Of a stretch of DNA of 64,000 nt, positions 43,443 to 53,286 are shown piece after piece. Below the pieces are notes generated by a model. It was not told the DNA's origin. It made no database searches and saw nothing but the letters and a program-made list of their open reading frames with translations. The position numbers and the translations under genes were made by a program. Every line of letters starts with the position of its first letter. The first letter of the stretch is position 1. This DNA comes from Levilactobacillus humaensis (GTDB taxonomy: Bacteria > Bacillota > Bacilli > Lactobacillales > Lactobacillaceae): positions 1-64,000 of the forward strand of contig NZ_BROB01000005.1 in assembly GCF_024345185.1 (NCBI RefSeq), read 5' to 3'.

Positions 43443-44804
43443 ATGACTAAGAATAAAGAAAAATTTGGCATTGTGTTACCGATTATCCTGTTGAGTTACT
43501 TCATGATTCTTTTGGATAATTCGATTGTCTTTACCAGCACGGTGAAAATAGCCGCGGATTTGCACATGGATGCTCAGACTCTGGCATGGGTTAGCAGTGC
43601 CTATACCTTAACCTTTGGGGGCTTCCAATTATTCGGCGGCCGGGTTGGGGATGTCTATGGCCGTAAGCGGGTCTTCTTGATCGGATTACTGTTGTTCTCC
43701 TTTGGATCTTTGATGGTGGGGCTATCACCCAATGCCCCCATGATTATTGCCATGCGGGCTCTTCAAGGCGTGGGGTCGGCTATCTTGGCACCAACCACGC
43801 TCGCCTTGCTACTGGATAACTACCAAGGGAAGATGCGGTCACGGGCAATTGCGGCCTATGGCACCACGGCCGGGATTGGCGCTAGCTTTGGGATGGTATT
43901 TGGCGGGATCATCACCAGTCTGTTTTCTTGGCGTTATGGTTTCTTCTTAAACGTTCCGGTTGGCCTACTGATGTTTCTCATGGCAATTCGTTTTGTGACG
44001 GATGATGGACGTAAGCATTCGGGGCAGCTTGATATCATGGGAACCATCCTGTCAGTGATTGGTCTATCAGCGTTAGTCTATAGCATTGATGGGACAGTTT
44101 ATCAGGTGCCCGCGCTCTTTCTTTCAGTGCTGACACTGGGATTGTTTGTCTATGTTGAACGTGTCGTGAACAGTCCAATTATGCCGTTACGACTCTTTAA
44201 AGATCGCCAGCGTAACAGTGCCTACATTTCACGCTTCTTCTTTATTGGCGGGGCCTTCGCTTACTACTTTGTGACCACCCAAGCTCTGCAGCACACGTAT
44301 GGCTTTACGCCGCTATTGACCGGTCTAGCCTTTTTGCCCGTGACCATTCCCCAATTTATCGGGGCTCTACAAGTTTCAAGATTGTCGGATAAGATCGGCA
44401 ATGCTCGCCTGATTGTGATTGCGGATGTGCTCGTTACCCTGAGTTTCTTGGTGACCGTCGTTCTGGGCTTAGAGCGGGGCTACTGGGTAGCGGTGGTTAT
44501 CCCAATGATTATCTTTGGATTCGGTCAGGGATTGGTGCTCAGTCCATTGACTATGGAAGGGGTAGCCAATACCGACCCTGAAATTGCCGGGGCCGCTTCT
44601 GGCGTGGTCAATACGGTCCATCAATTTGGGCAATCGGTTGGGGTTTCAATTGTGATCGCCTTAACCAGTGGGGTTCACAGCTTTTCAACGAGTTATCATG
44701 ACCAGTTGCTGATTATCTCAGTTATTTCAGGGTTAAGTCTGATTGCGGCGCTGTTTTTAAAGGGAAACCAGCAGCGAGAACCCGTTCAGCAATCTCAAAT
44801 TTAA
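43443..44804 (+). CDS. MFS drug exporter (DHA2-like)
   Basis: 453 residues, 13-14 membrane helices. Closely related to the exporter at 37611 along its whole length (for example KFGIVLPIILLSYFMILLD and GGRVGDVYGRKRVFLIG). TAGGAG precedes the ATG. Its promoter is the third LysR-regulon site, so it probably expels the compound sensed by that regulator. The codon use is more GC-rich than in its paralogue. Confidence 0.9.
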   Translation: MTKNKEKFGIVLPIILLSYFMILLDNSIVFTSTVKIAADLHMDAQTLAWVSSAYTLTFGGFQLFGGRVGDVYGRKRVFLIGLLLFSFGSLMVGLSPNAPMIIAMRALQGVGSAILAPTTLALLLDNYQGKMRSRAIAAYGTTAGIGASFGMVFGGIITSLFSWRYGFFLNVPVGLLMFLMAIRFVTDDGRKHSGQLDIMGTILSVIGLSALVYSIDGTVYQVPALFLSVLTLGLFVYVERVVNSPIMPLRLFKDRQRNSAYISRFFFIGGAFAYYFVTTQALQHTYGFTPLLTGLAFLPVTIPQFIGALQVSRLSDKIGNARLIVIADVLVTLSFLVTVVLGLERGYWVAVVIPMIIFGFGQGLVLSPLTMEGVANTDPEIAGAASGVVNTVHQFGQSVGVSIVIALTSGVHSFSTSYHDQLLIISVISGLSLIAALFLKGNQQREPVQQSQI

Positions 44805-44807
44805 ATG

Positions 44808-44846
44808 AAGGGGTCTGCCACGTCAGCTTGGCAGACCCCTTTTTAA
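44808..44846 (+). terminator. Rho-independent terminator
   Basis: GGGGTCTGCCA pairs with TGGCAGACCCC, followed by TTTTT. Confidence 0.95.
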
Positions 44847-44941
44847 TTGTTTCTAACACGATGGATTTCAGTCGTCCGGGTTGGTTCTGGTGCCAGTATT
44901 GTGATTTTTATAAGCAATTGTTGGTGATAGCACATTAAACG

Positions 44942-44991
44942 TTGACAACCAGTCGAAAAGACCTATACTTAATAAGTCGTTACGACCTATT
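44942..44991 (+). promoter_or_regulatory. padR promoter with operator palindrome
   Basis: -35 TTGACA (44942-44947), 16-bp spacer and -10 TATACT (44964-44969). Right after it lies a palindrome with arms AATAAGTCGT and ACGACCTATT around a single T (44971-44991). Placed over the start of transcription, it is the likely PadR autorepression site. Confidence 0.8.
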
Positions 44992-45007
44992 AGTTGGGAG
45001 GCAGAGA

Positions 45008-45583
45008 ATGTACGAACTATTGATACTAGGCACGCTAATGTCACAGGATATGTCGGGATACAAGCTCGGGCAGGTTCTGGAAAGTGTATTGGTTCCGCGT
45101 CGCAAGATTTCTAACGGCGTGATGTATCCAATCTTAAATAAGTTGGCGGAGGCCGGGGATATTATCTTTGTACCGGCGAAGGCGGACTCGCGGGGGAAGC
45201 GATTGGCACAGATTACCACACAGGGACGGCAGCATCTCCATGAAATGCTGGTGTCACCTGTTGCGATTGATGCCAAGCGCGAATCTCTCTATCGTTTTAA
45301 ATTTAAAGGCATGGCTGGTGAGCCTTTGGCCGTCCAGCTACAGATTCTTAATGAATACAAAGCAGCCATTTTAACAGACTTAGAAGTTTATCAGCGCGTC
45401 TACCTGCATCTGAAAGAGAAGTTAGAGCACGCGTCACCAGATCGGGTTAGTGGTCTGGCGTGGGGCATTCGCACCCTTGAATTGCAAATTGCGGAGAGCG
45501 AAACCAAGGTCAAATGGACGAATCAACAGTTGTCGAGTTTAGGAACTGCCGAAGCGAATGGAGGAAATCAGCACAATGAGTAA
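45008..45583 (+). CDS. PadR-family repressor
   Basis: 191 residues. N-terminal PadR winged helix (YELLILGTLMSQDMSGYKLG, RRKISNGVMYPILNKLAEAG), then a C-terminal dimerisation domain of the AphA/Vir type with long helices. ATG 45008 follows GGGAGG; the frame extends upstream over the promoter, which is not coding. It overlaps the next MFS gene by eight bases, the classical PadR-exporter pair. Confidence 0.9.
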   Translation: MYELLILGTLMSQDMSGYKLGQVLESVLVPRRKISNGVMYPILNKLAEAGDIIFVPAKADSRGKRLAQITTQGRQHLHEMLVSPVAIDAKRESLYRFKFKGMAGEPLAVQLQILNEYKAAILTDLEVYQRVYLHLKEKLEHASPDRVSGLAWGIRTLELQIAESETKVKWTNQQLSSLGTAEANGGNQHNE

Positions 45584-47132
45584 GTCAACACGAAGTTGGA
45601 TTGGGTTAGTTGCCCTCTCCCTAGGGGTCTTCATGGCCTTACTAGATGTCACGATTGTTAACGTGGCTTTGCCAACCATGGTCCGTGATTTCAATGAATC
45701 ATTTAACAATGTGCAGTGGGTCCTAAATGCCTACTCATTGGTTCTGGGGGTTACCCTGCTAATCGTGTCTAAGATCGGTGATATGTATGGGCTAAAGCGA
45801 GTCTTTGTGATTTCCTTGGCGATCTTTGTCCTGGCCTCGGCAATCAATGGGATGGCGCCTAACCTGTTAGTCCTAGACATTGGTCGTGGTGCCCAAGCCT
45901 TAGGTGGTGCCGGGATGAACGCCTTGGCCATGGCGTTGGTCGCAGTTAGTTTCAAGGGAAGCAAACGGGGCGTGGCCCTCGGAATTCTGGGGTCCATTAT
46001 TGGCTTGTCTTCCGCTTCGGGTCCGTTAGTTGGGGGTTACTTGGTGGCCCAATTTGGCTGGCGGTCAATCTTCTACGTGAACATTCCGATTGGAATTGTG
46101 GCGATTATCTTAACGATTATCTATGTTGATGAGGTGCCGGATCTGAGTCATAATCATCAGATTGATTTTGCCGGGATGGCCCTGTCCGCGGGGAGTTTAT
46201 TTGCGCTTATTTATGGCTTGATTTTAAAGGAAAACCATCCGAACTGGACCTGGACGAGTCCACAAATGCTGGGCTGGTTTGGCGCGGCAATCGGGCTCTT
46301 CATCGTCTTTATCTGGGTTGAAAGTCGGCTGAAACAGCCAATGGTCAACCTGGAAATGTTTAAGAATCCACATTTTGTGGGCACGGTTATCGTAGCCCTG
46401 GCACTGGGTGCGGGGATCTATTCGTATAACACCTACCTGACGGCGCTGATGCAGAATTACATGGGCTACTCGGCCTTACAAGCTGGGGTCCGGCAATTAA
46501 CGATTAGTATCTGGTCCCTAATTTTAGGCCCACTGACTGGGTATCTCGGCAATCGTTATTCTAAAAAGTGGATGATCAGTGGCAGTCTTTTCTTAGGTGG
46601 CATTGGTTTTCTCATGTTGGCCAATGTTATGACGGTCAACGTTTCCTTCGCCGAACTTTGGCCGGGGATGGTGCTCATGGGGATTACCAATGGGATGGTT
46701 AACCCACTCCTGAACAGTAGCGGTATGGAAGGTGTTCCAGTACGTGAGATGGGAATGGCTTCCGGCTTGATTAACGTTTTCCGGAAAATCGGGGTGACCT
46801 TGGGCATTGTTAGCCTCGGCTTGATTCAAAACAATGTCTATGAAAATTACTTAACAACTCACTTCGGTCAGATCAACATGCCCAAAGCAGCTGCGACGGG
46901 CATTCACCAGGCCTTGGTCAGTGCGGGACCATTCTCGGGTCACGGCATTGCCTTCAGTGCCCGGCTAGCAAAGATGCCATTTGCCCATGCCATTCAACAG
47001 ACGGTTTGGCAGGCTTATGCCAACGGAACGCGTGCGGTGACGTTAACGTCGGCCATCATTGTTGTCATTGGGGGAATCTGTGCCGCTGCCTTTATGCGGA
47101 ATCATAAGACCAATCCATCTGAATTGGATTAA
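45576..47132 (+). CDS. EmrB/QacA-type MFS exporter
   Basis: 518 residues with 14 predicted helices. Motifs: FMALLDVTIVNVALPTM in helix 1, KIGDMYGLKRVF (motif A) and GLSSASGPLVGGYL (motif C). It is a DHA2 proton-driven multidrug exporter. GGAGG at 45560-45564 and overlap with padR show translational coupling. Expression is probably released when the PadR protein binds its ligand. Confidence 0.9.
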   Translation: MSKSTRSWIGLVALSLGVFMALLDVTIVNVALPTMVRDFNESFNNVQWVLNAYSLVLGVTLLIVSKIGDMYGLKRVFVISLAIFVLASAINGMAPNLLVLDIGRGAQALGGAGMNALAMALVAVSFKGSKRGVALGILGSIIGLSSASGPLVGGYLVAQFGWRSIFYVNIPIGIVAIILTIIYVDEVPDLSHNHQIDFAGMALSAGSLFALIYGLILKENHPNWTWTSPQMLGWFGAAIGLFIVFIWVESRLKQPMVNLEMFKNPHFVGTVIVALALGAGIYSYNTYLTALMQNYMGYSALQAGVRQLTISIWSLILGPLTGYLGNRYSKKWMISGSLFLGGIGFLMLANVMTVNVSFAELWPGMVLMGITNGMVNPLLNSSGMEGVPVREMGMASGLINVFRKIGVTLGIVSLGLIQNNVYENYLTTHFGQINMPKAAATGIHQALVSAGPFSGHGIAFSARLAKMPFAHAIQQTVWQAYANGTRAVTLTSAIIVVIGGICAAAFMRNHKTNPSELD

Positions 47133-47173
47133 TAGAAGCGAGTTTATCAAGAATAAAAGTTTTATAGAACGTC

Positions 47174-47207
47174 AAAAAATCCCACAGAATTTTCTGTGGG
47201 ATTTTTG
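47174..47207. terminator. Bidirectional terminator
   Basis: AAAAAATCCCACAGAA pairs with TTCTGTGGGATTTTT between convergent genes. Confidence 0.95.
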
Positions 47208-47221
47208 TGAATGAAATTAAA

Positions 47222-49045
47222 TTATTTGATGCCGCGAACATACCGTGAGTTACCAGTCACATATCCCCCGCTAACCTTGTAGCGCAGGGTGTCACGCTTG
47301 CTGAAGTTGTTCGCATTGGAATAAGTCCAACCCGTTACCTTGAGCACGGTGTTCTGGCGATAATGGCGGTTGCGCTTGGTCAGGTTAGCCGTGCGATACC
47401 GATTGACAGCCGTTTTGGTGACGATCTTCTTAGGCATCGTCTTCTTTCCGGCAATGACCAACTTTTTATTGGCCGTCACGTAGCGACCGTTTGTTAAGAC
47501 GAAACGAGTGGTCAGGTTGTGGTGGACAATCTTCTTAACCTTGAGGACCTGCCCTTGGCGGTAGTGCGCCTTCTTCTTGGTCAGGTTCTTCTTGGCGTAG
47601 GCATTGATGCCGGAAGGGTTGGTGACGGTAATCTTGTTGGTCTTCTTCGTGTAGTAGACGGGGGCCACGACAGACTTCTTCGCTGTAATGTATCCCGTCT
47701 TTCCGGCAGTCTTACTGTGATGATTGACGTCGCGAACTTTGTAGCGCTTGGCGCCACTAGCCGATTTGGTATAGCCGGTCACAACAAACATCGGCCGGTT
47801 CTGCCGTGATTTCTTAGCGTAGACGGTGATTCGGTTCTTCTTGGTAAAGCTGGTCTTCTTATACAGAGCGAGCTTCTTGAGACCATAAACGGCACTGCCT
47901 TCTGGCGCCACCGTAGCGCCGGAACCACCTGTCTGAATTTCGGGATCATAGACATAGGTGACTGTTTGAGCCTGGCTGGTAAAGGTGCCCTTGGCGTTGG
48001 CCGGGGACTTGGAAAGCTTGTAGTTCTTAATCGTGAGGGCATTGGTAGCATAGGCACTTCCCAGGCTTCCCGTCAGCGTCTTGTCTGGGGCAACTTGCTT
48101 GCCCTTGGCATCAACGTAGTGGACGGTGACCGGTTGACTCGTTGCGGGATTAGGATCTGGATCCGGATCGGGTGTGACGACATCTACGAACCAGGAACTA
48201 AGCGCTTGAAATTCACTGAGAACGAGTCCATCGAGTTCATACGTTCCGTCAGCTTGAAGGTGCAGGTAATTGGTCATCGGTGCTGTTAGCATTGCACGCA
48301 TTTGCCGTACGCTATCATCGGTTTTAATGGTGGCCAGTTGTTCGTCGGATTCGGTACCCAGATGAGTTCCGAGTAACATGCCACCCATCATACTGGAGAT
48401 GAGTGACTTAAAGGTGTCATCGTCTTCAGTGGCAAAGATCTGATCGTATGACTTGATGAGGCCTTCCGTGCCATCGATTTTTTCCATTTTTGGTCTAAAT
48501 TCATTTTCATAGTTCGCCTGAAAATCGTCTCGTGTGAGCTGTCCCGTTTTAAAGCGGGCAGAATTTCCGATAATCCACGAAGACATATAGGTGGACGTGG
48601 TCATGCTGTCAATGAAGTCAGCCCCGCTGCCTGCCTCGCCTCCGGCTGAACGAACCAGATAGTCAATGGTCGTTTCACCGGGTAAGAGGGAGATGGGCAC
48701 TATCATACTGGCAAGCGTACCTGTGAAGTTAGAAATATCTGGTATTTCTGGATACAAGTCATTAAGTCCTTGAATGAATACGGGATCATTGGCTTGTGTA
48801 GCAGTCACACTGTCTGGCCACTTGCCATACCAGTAAACTTTGTGGATACCAGTCTTGTCACTCACCAGGGTATAGGGCAGGCCGATTGATTGGACATTGT
48901 AGGTCTGCTCGGTCGTTTTCGCAGTGGTGACAGAACTATTGTTGGTTGTGGACGAGTCGGCAAAAGCAATACTTGGGCTAACCACACCGCCTAGTAACAG
49001 CAGGGTCAGTCCGGAGATGGTGATCTTATGGATTAGTCGATTCAT
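47222..49045 (-). CDS. Secreted MucBP/DUF5776 surface protein
   Basis: 607 residues. Signal peptide (IHKITISGLTLLLLGG, cleavage near IAFADS); a unique region of about 270 residues; a MucBP domain (VTVHYVDAKGKQVAPDKTL to QTVTYVYD, about residues 300-365); then very basic DUF5776-type repeats (SGGYVTGNSRYVRGIK at the end). MucBP domains bind mucin or other host glycans. ATG 49045 follows AAGGGG; GTG 49054 adjoins the site. No LPXTG motif. Fourth member of this surface family in the window. Confidence 0.85.
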   Translation of the reverse strand: MNRLIHKITISGLTLLLLGGVVSPSIAFADSSTTNNSSVTTAKTTEQTYNVQSIGLPYTLVSDKTGIHKVYWYGKWPDSVTATQANDPVFIQGLNDLYPEIPDISNFTGTLASMIVPISLLPGETTIDYLVRSAGGEAGSGADFIDSMTTSTYMSSWIIGNSARFKTGQLTRDDFQANYENEFRPKMEKIDGTEGLIKSYDQIFATEDDDTFKSLISSMMGGMLLGTHLGTESDEQLATIKTDDSVRQMRAMLTAPMTNYLHLQADGTYELDGLVLSEFQALSSWFVDVVTPDPDPDPNPATSQPVTVHYVDAKGKQVAPDKTLTGSLGSAYATNALTIKNYKLSKSPANAKGTFTSQAQTVTYVYDPEIQTGGSGATVAPEGSAVYGLKKLALYKKTSFTKKNRITVYAKKSRQNRPMFVVTGYTKSASGAKRYKVRDVNHHSKTAGKTGYITAKKSVVAPVYYTKKTNKITVTNPSGINAYAKKNLTKKKAHYRQGQVLKVKKIVHHNLTTRFVLTNGRYVTANKKLVIAGKKTMPKKIVTKTAVNRYRTANLTKRNRHYRQNTVLKVTGWTYSNANNFSKRDTLRYKVSGGYVTGNSRYVRGIK

Positions 49046-49241
49046 TTCATACACCCCTTATACGTTTAGCGCCGTTATTATGATTGTAGTATATCATATA
49101 AACAAACTAATTAGGAGGGGAGAATGTTGGTATAACGGTAAACTTAACTCTTAAAATTGTTGAGTCAGTCAGGTGAATTAACCAAGCCGATGAATCACAC
49201 GGATTTAAAGATGTGACCCCACTGAGTCTAGGCATAGGGGC

Positions 49242-50318
49242 CTATTTCGGGACGCTCAGGCGGTGAATAAAGGTGACGATGGCCGTGGTCGAGGTCTGCT
49301 GGGAGTCGTGTCCCCAGAGACTGATGAGGGTGCCACGGGTCGTCACACTGGGTTCAAGTGTCCGGTTGTGGTTGGCGTTGGTCCGATCGATTTCGTTAAA
49401 CATGTCCGGGGTGTAATCGTCGCGAAGGTAATTCAAGAAGTAAGTATCGTAAGCAGCATTGCCAATGTATTGCAGCTGATAGTAGGTGGCATAGCTGTTG
49501 CAGTTAATAATTTGGCGGTTGCGGTTAACCAGATTGGGAACCGACACGCGTTTGGCACGCCGGTTGACGAGTTCGGCTCGTTCGGCGTGGTTGCCAGACT
49601 GGGACCAGTAGGTAACCACGATGTTGGCATCTAATTTCGGCAGTTGTTTCTTTAGAATGGAATCATTCCACACGACGGTGGTAAAGCCGCGCTTGTTCTG
49701 ATCGCGGTTAAGTTGATTGACGAACTTGGTTAGGTAGCGGTAGTCGCCATCCGTTCCTGGAACCTCATCGGCACCGATAATGAGATCACGATATGGTTGG
49801 TTTTTAAAGCTACCATCCAGTTCGCGATAGATCTTTTTGGCGACGGTGACCGCCTTAGGACTGGTGTAGTCAAGCGTTTCTTTGTCAAGTTTGACGGCAC
49901 GGTAGGTCTTGCCGTGTTTACGTTTGAGTTGTTTGAGAATCGCGCCCGCATGCGAGGGCAGATCGACGTCCGGAACCAGTTGAAGTTGGCGTTGGTTGGC
50001 AAAGGTAACCAGCCGTTTGAGGGCCTTGGGTGACAAGACCGTCTTCGAGGCCCGATTTCCCAAATAGGTTGACTGAAAGCTGAGATGTTCGTTGTCGCTG
50101 AGGTGCAGGACCACGTAGGTGAAATGCTGATCGGCCGCGGCCGAGATGACGCGCTTAAGGGAACTTTCGGAGAGGGGATGGCGGCCGAGATCGATGAGGA
50201 GTCCCTGCTTAGTATCCAGCTGAGAACGTCGCGCCGCCTGAGCGGTAGTTGCGATTGGTGAAATGAGAGCCAAACAGAAACTGATTAGAATAAGCATAAT
50301 GAATGAACGACGCTTCAA
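49242..50318 (-). CDS. Secreted GH20 beta-N-acetylhexosaminidase-like enzyme
   Basis: 358 residues. Signal peptide (SFIMLILISFCLALISPI, then TTAQAA). One GH20 catalytic barrel with the catalytic pair Asp184-Glu185 in IIGADEV, plus VPDVDLPSHAGA and VVTYWSQSG. It would release terminal GlcNAc or GalNAc from glycans outside the cell. No cell-wall binding domain is present. Ribosome site GGAGGAACG before the ATG. It follows a surface-protein gene on the same strand, which may hint at a shared host-glycan niche. Confidence 0.85.
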   Translation of the reverse strand: MKRRSFIMLILISFCLALISPIATTAQAARRSQLDTKQGLLIDLGRHPLSESSLKRVISAAADQHFTYVVLHLSDNEHLSFQSTYLGNRASKTVLSPKALKRLVTFANQRQLQLVPDVDLPSHAGAILKQLKRKHGKTYRAVKLDKETLDYTSPKAVTVAKKIYRELDGSFKNQPYRDLIIGADEVPGTDGDYRYLTKFVNQLNRDQNKRGFTTVVWNDSILKKQLPKLDANIVVTYWSQSGNHAERAELVNRRAKRVSVPNLVNRNRQIINCNSYATYYQLQYIGNAAYDTYFLNYLRDDYTPDMFNEIDRTNANHNRTLEPSVTTRGTLISLWGHDSQQTSTTAIVTFIHRLSVPK

Positions 50319-50539
50319 TGGCGTTCCTCCTCTGGTGAGTCACTGATAATACAGTCGCCCCTAGCATACTGTTTATGACTTGGCAGGGTCAATGAAAGAA
50401 TGGTTTCCGAGTCAGATTTGGTCGAGAATCCGTGAAAATATGTTGGGGTGGGATGATTGTGAGGATAGAGAGTCATTTTTGCTAAATTCGAGACATCGTT
50501 AGTTGATTTTTCTGGGAATGGTGATGAAATTTCGTAATT

Positions 50540-50586
50540 ACTGACATGATATGTCAGTCTGCTTTGCTAGAATGAGGTTATCAACT
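50540..50586 (+). promoter_or_regulatory. Module operator/promoter 1
   Basis: A perfect palindrome ACTGACATGATATGTCAGT (50540-50558), a -10 TAGAAT (50569-50574) and TTATCAACT (50578-50586) at the start of the transcript. No good -35 is present; the palindrome sits there. The same set recurs at 51953 and 56389. Confidence 0.8.
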
Positions 50587-50617
50587 GATTTCACTAGCAC
50601 TCCTGACTAGTGAAATC
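50587..50617 (+). other. Leader hairpin of the first paralogue gene
   Basis: GATTTCACTAG and CTAGTGAAATC form an 11-bp perfect stem in the 5' leader. No T-run follows. The other bases of the 317-bp upstream gap show nothing else. Confidence 0.5.
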
Positions 50618-50641
50618 TAAAAAACTGAAGGGGCGATGTCG

Positions 50642-51874
50642 ATGCTGAAAAAGAATATTGATTTGAACCAATACCTAGCCGACCAACAGATTTACGCGAA
50701 CCTCTTAATCTATGATTACAGTCAAGCTGATGCGGTAGTGCCAGAGAATCGGGTGACCCTGTTGTCTCCGGAGCGGCGACGGCTAACCCAACGCGGCGGG
50801 CGTTACCAACTTTACAATAATTCTGGTGACTTCTACGTCAATGGTCTGACGTTAGCCGATCTCAATCGTCGATTGCCAGAGATGATGGCTAGTGACCAGC
50901 CACAAGTCTTATCGACTGAAGAACCGCACTTAGATATTGTGGCTGATTTGATTCGTCAGGTCGCGGCGATGGGGTTGGTGGTGACCGGCAGTCGCTATGT
51001 TTGTGAACGAACTTGGACAGCGACTGACGATCGTCGATTGATGGCAACCTTGCTGTCACATCGGGGCTGTACAGTCCAAGCTGGCGAAACGCCAGGTTCA
51101 ACCATCATGGTGGACGAGGATCAGCAGCCTGTCATGCGAGAAGAACATGATGGACACGACGCAGAACTGGTCGACGATGTTCGATTCACTGTGCAGGACC
51201 GGGCGGGTCATCCGCTGATTCGTTTGATTCCCTTGGACTTATTGGGCACCGTTCTTTACGGCTTACGTTGCGGTTTTTCAGCACACCAATTGCAGGAGTG
51301 GCTTCTGTGGCCGAGACTGGATCAATCTTTGATTGGTTCGGCGCGATTAGCCTTAGTTGAGAGTCGCCAGACGCCAGCAAAGCCAATAACCTCACTCGCT
51401 GATTTACGGAAATTGAATACCGTCTCCGTGCCCACTGACCGGCCAATTACCGCGCGTTGGTTTCAATTTACGAATGCCGCCGACACGCGTGACTTGGGTG
51501 GCGCGATGGCTCCCGAAGAGGCGAGTGACGTGTTGGAAGCCGCGTTCCATGGTGACCCGCGTCCCAGTGATCGCGAATTCTCCGATTGGTTGGTCCGCCT
51601 TGCTGCGTGCTTTAACTTGCAGATTCAGCGGCGGCAACGGCGGCGATTAGCCGTTTGTGATGTCGACCAATTTAAGGTTGAAAATGGTGAAATCGAAGAT
51701 CTGGAGGCGACTAGCCGGGCCAACACGGGTGGTTTTCCGGAAACGGTCTATGAAATCTTCGATCGTGAAGCTGGACTTTCGGTGTGCTACGACCTGTCAT
51801 TTCGGGAACTGGTGCCAACCTTGTTGGCGTTGGTCGCGCAACATAAAATAATCCTTTCAAGGAAGGATAGTTAG
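50642..51874 (+). CDS. Unknown family, paralogue 1 of the WYL-linked module
   Basis: 410 residues, soluble, no signal peptide or membrane segment. I do not recognise the family. It is homologous along its length to the next gene (SPERRRLT, GSRYVC, EWLLWPRL, LQIQRRQRR, PETVYEI) and distantly to the minus-strand gene at 55148. A pattern of beta-rich segments (VRFTVQDRAGHPLIRLIP) and a final YDL...L helix recurs in all three. ATG 50642 has AAGGGG eight bases upstream; ATG 50636 is too close. The promoter carries the shared TGACAT palindrome. Confidence 0.75.
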   Translation: MLKKNIDLNQYLADQQIYANLLIYDYSQADAVVPENRVTLLSPERRRLTQRGGRYQLYNNSGDFYVNGLTLADLNRRLPEMMASDQPQVLSTEEPHLDIVADLIRQVAAMGLVVTGSRYVCERTWTATDDRRLMATLLSHRGCTVQAGETPGSTIMVDEDQQPVMREEHDGHDAELVDDVRFTVQDRAGHPLIRLIPLDLLGTVLYGLRCGFSAHQLQEWLLWPRLDQSLIGSARLALVESRQTPAKPITSLADLRKLNTVSVPTDRPITARWFQFTNAADTRDLGGAMAPEEASDVLEAAFHGDPRPSDREFSDWLVRLAACFNLQIQRRQRRRLAVCDVDQFKVENGEIEDLEATSRANTGGFPETVYEIFDREAGLSVCYDLSFRELVPTLLALVAQHKIILSRKDS

Positions 51875-51952
51875 ACTGAACCGATTAAGTCTGGGGGGCC
51901 GATTGTGGCTTCCCAGACTTTAAGATTAAATTGTTGCAACCAAAAGTGTCAA

Positions 51953-51999
51953 ACTGACATGATATGTCCATTTGACTGGGTATAATTGAGTGTATCAGG
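51953..51999 (+). promoter_or_regulatory. Module operator/promoter 2
   Basis: ACTGACATGATATGTCCAT (51953-51971), -10 TATAAT (51981-51986) and TATCAGGT near the transcript start. The distance from CTGACA to the -10 is 21 bp, as in the other two copies. Confidence 0.8.
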
Positions 52000-52040
52000 T
52001 GATTTCATGTGAGTATTAGTGAGCTGATGACTAAGGAGCG

Positions 52041-53243
52041 ATGATTCTATTGAAAAAAGCAATGGATTATAACCAATATCTAGTTGAACACCAAATGGCC
52101 GCCACAATGTTAATTTACCGTTATAGTGAAGCCGATATCGTATCTCCAGGAAGCGACGTGACCGTCCTGTCGCCAGAACGTCGGCGATTGACCTTGAACG
52201 ATGCGCGGTATCAGCTCTATAACGATACGGGTGTTTATGCCAATGGGGTGACGCTGGACGATCTTAAGTCGACATTGGCGACCTTAAGAGCCAGTGATCA
52301 CGACCAAGGCTTGTCAGCGAACGTACAGGAATCCAGTACCATCATTAGCTTGATTCAGGACCTCGCGAAAATGGGGTTGACGGTGATGGGTAGCCGCTAT
52401 GTCTGTGATCGCGCATGGGATGTTGATGATGATCGGCGGCTGGTGGCGGCGTTATTGCATCCGCAGTTGCGTAACGATCAACCGCAAAATGAAGCTCAAG
52501 AGGCTTCAATGTTGAATTACGATTGGGAACGGACTGTGCGACGGGATCGTCAGCCCAATGGGGTCAATAAGGTCGATGAAGTCCGCTTCACCATTCAGGA
52601 TCAAACCGGGAAAACATTGCTACGACTCGTCCCACGGGAACGCTTAGGAACAGTCCTTTATGCGCTACGGTGTGGGGCTAGCCCGCAACAGATCCGCGAG
52701 TGGCTTCTGTGGCCGCGGCTAGAACAACTTTCTCTGGATTATGCGCAGCTATCCCTGCTGACCTGCTGGCAAAGCGAGTCGCGAAGGATTGTGACGCTGA
52801 AAGACTTGCTCACCCTGGACGACTTGGCGGTGTCCGACCAAGATTTAGGCGATTCGTGTTGGTATCAGTTCACGGATCAAAGTGAGAAACGCCGCTTTGG
52901 TGGGGCGATTCCCTTTACCGAAGCTGGCGACGCACTGTCTAAAATTTTTCACGGCCGTCAGTACGCCGGTGACCGCGAGTTTTCCGATGGGTTGGCGCAA
53001 CTTGCTCAGCATGTCAATCTGCAAATTCAGCGGCGGCAGCGGCGATTGTTCGACATTGCTGATATTGACAGATTCCAAGAGTCTGAGGGTGAAATCGTTG
53101 ATATGTCGGCTACGGGCCGAGATGGTCATGAGGGCCTGCCGGAAACGGTCTACGAAATTATCGATCTGGGCTCAGGTCGAACCCTACGCTATGATCTCTC
53201 AATTAATGACTTAGTGATGGCGGTACTCGCGTTTGCCAGCTAG
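52041..53243 (+). CDS. Unknown family, paralogue 2 of the WYL-linked module
   Basis: About 400 residues, soluble. Close to paralogue 1 in most of its length but with a different segment at about residues 140-170 (QPQNEAQEASMLNYDWE). Shared blocks: SPERRRLT, MGSRYVCDRAW, LGTVLYALRCG, EWLLWPRLEQ, LQIQRRQRR and LPETVYEIIDLGSG. Start is ATG 52041, only two bases after AAGGAG, or TTG 52050, which matches the paralogue start better. Function unknown; no catalytic motif is visible. Confidence 0.75.
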   Translation: MILLKKAMDYNQYLVEHQMAATMLIYRYSEADIVSPGSDVTVLSPERRRLTLNDARYQLYNDTGVYANGVTLDDLKSTLATLRASDHDQGLSANVQESSTIISLIQDLAKMGLTVMGSRYVCDRAWDVDDDRRLVAALLHPQLRNDQPQNEAQEASMLNYDWERTVRRDRQPNGVNKVDEVRFTIQDQTGKTLLRLVPRERLGTVLYALRCGASPQQIREWLLWPRLEQLSLDYAQLSLLTCWQSESRRIVTLKDLLTLDDLAVSDQDLGDSCWYQFTDQSEKRRFGGAIPFTEAGDALSKIFHGRQYAGDREFSDGLAQLAQHVNLQIQRRQRRLFDIADIDRFQESEGEIVDMSATGRDGHEGLPETVYEIIDLGSGRTLRYDLSINDLVMAVLAFAS

Positions 53244-53286
53244 TCTAGCTTCTCTAACGAAGAAACGGTAAACGTAAGAAAGTAAG

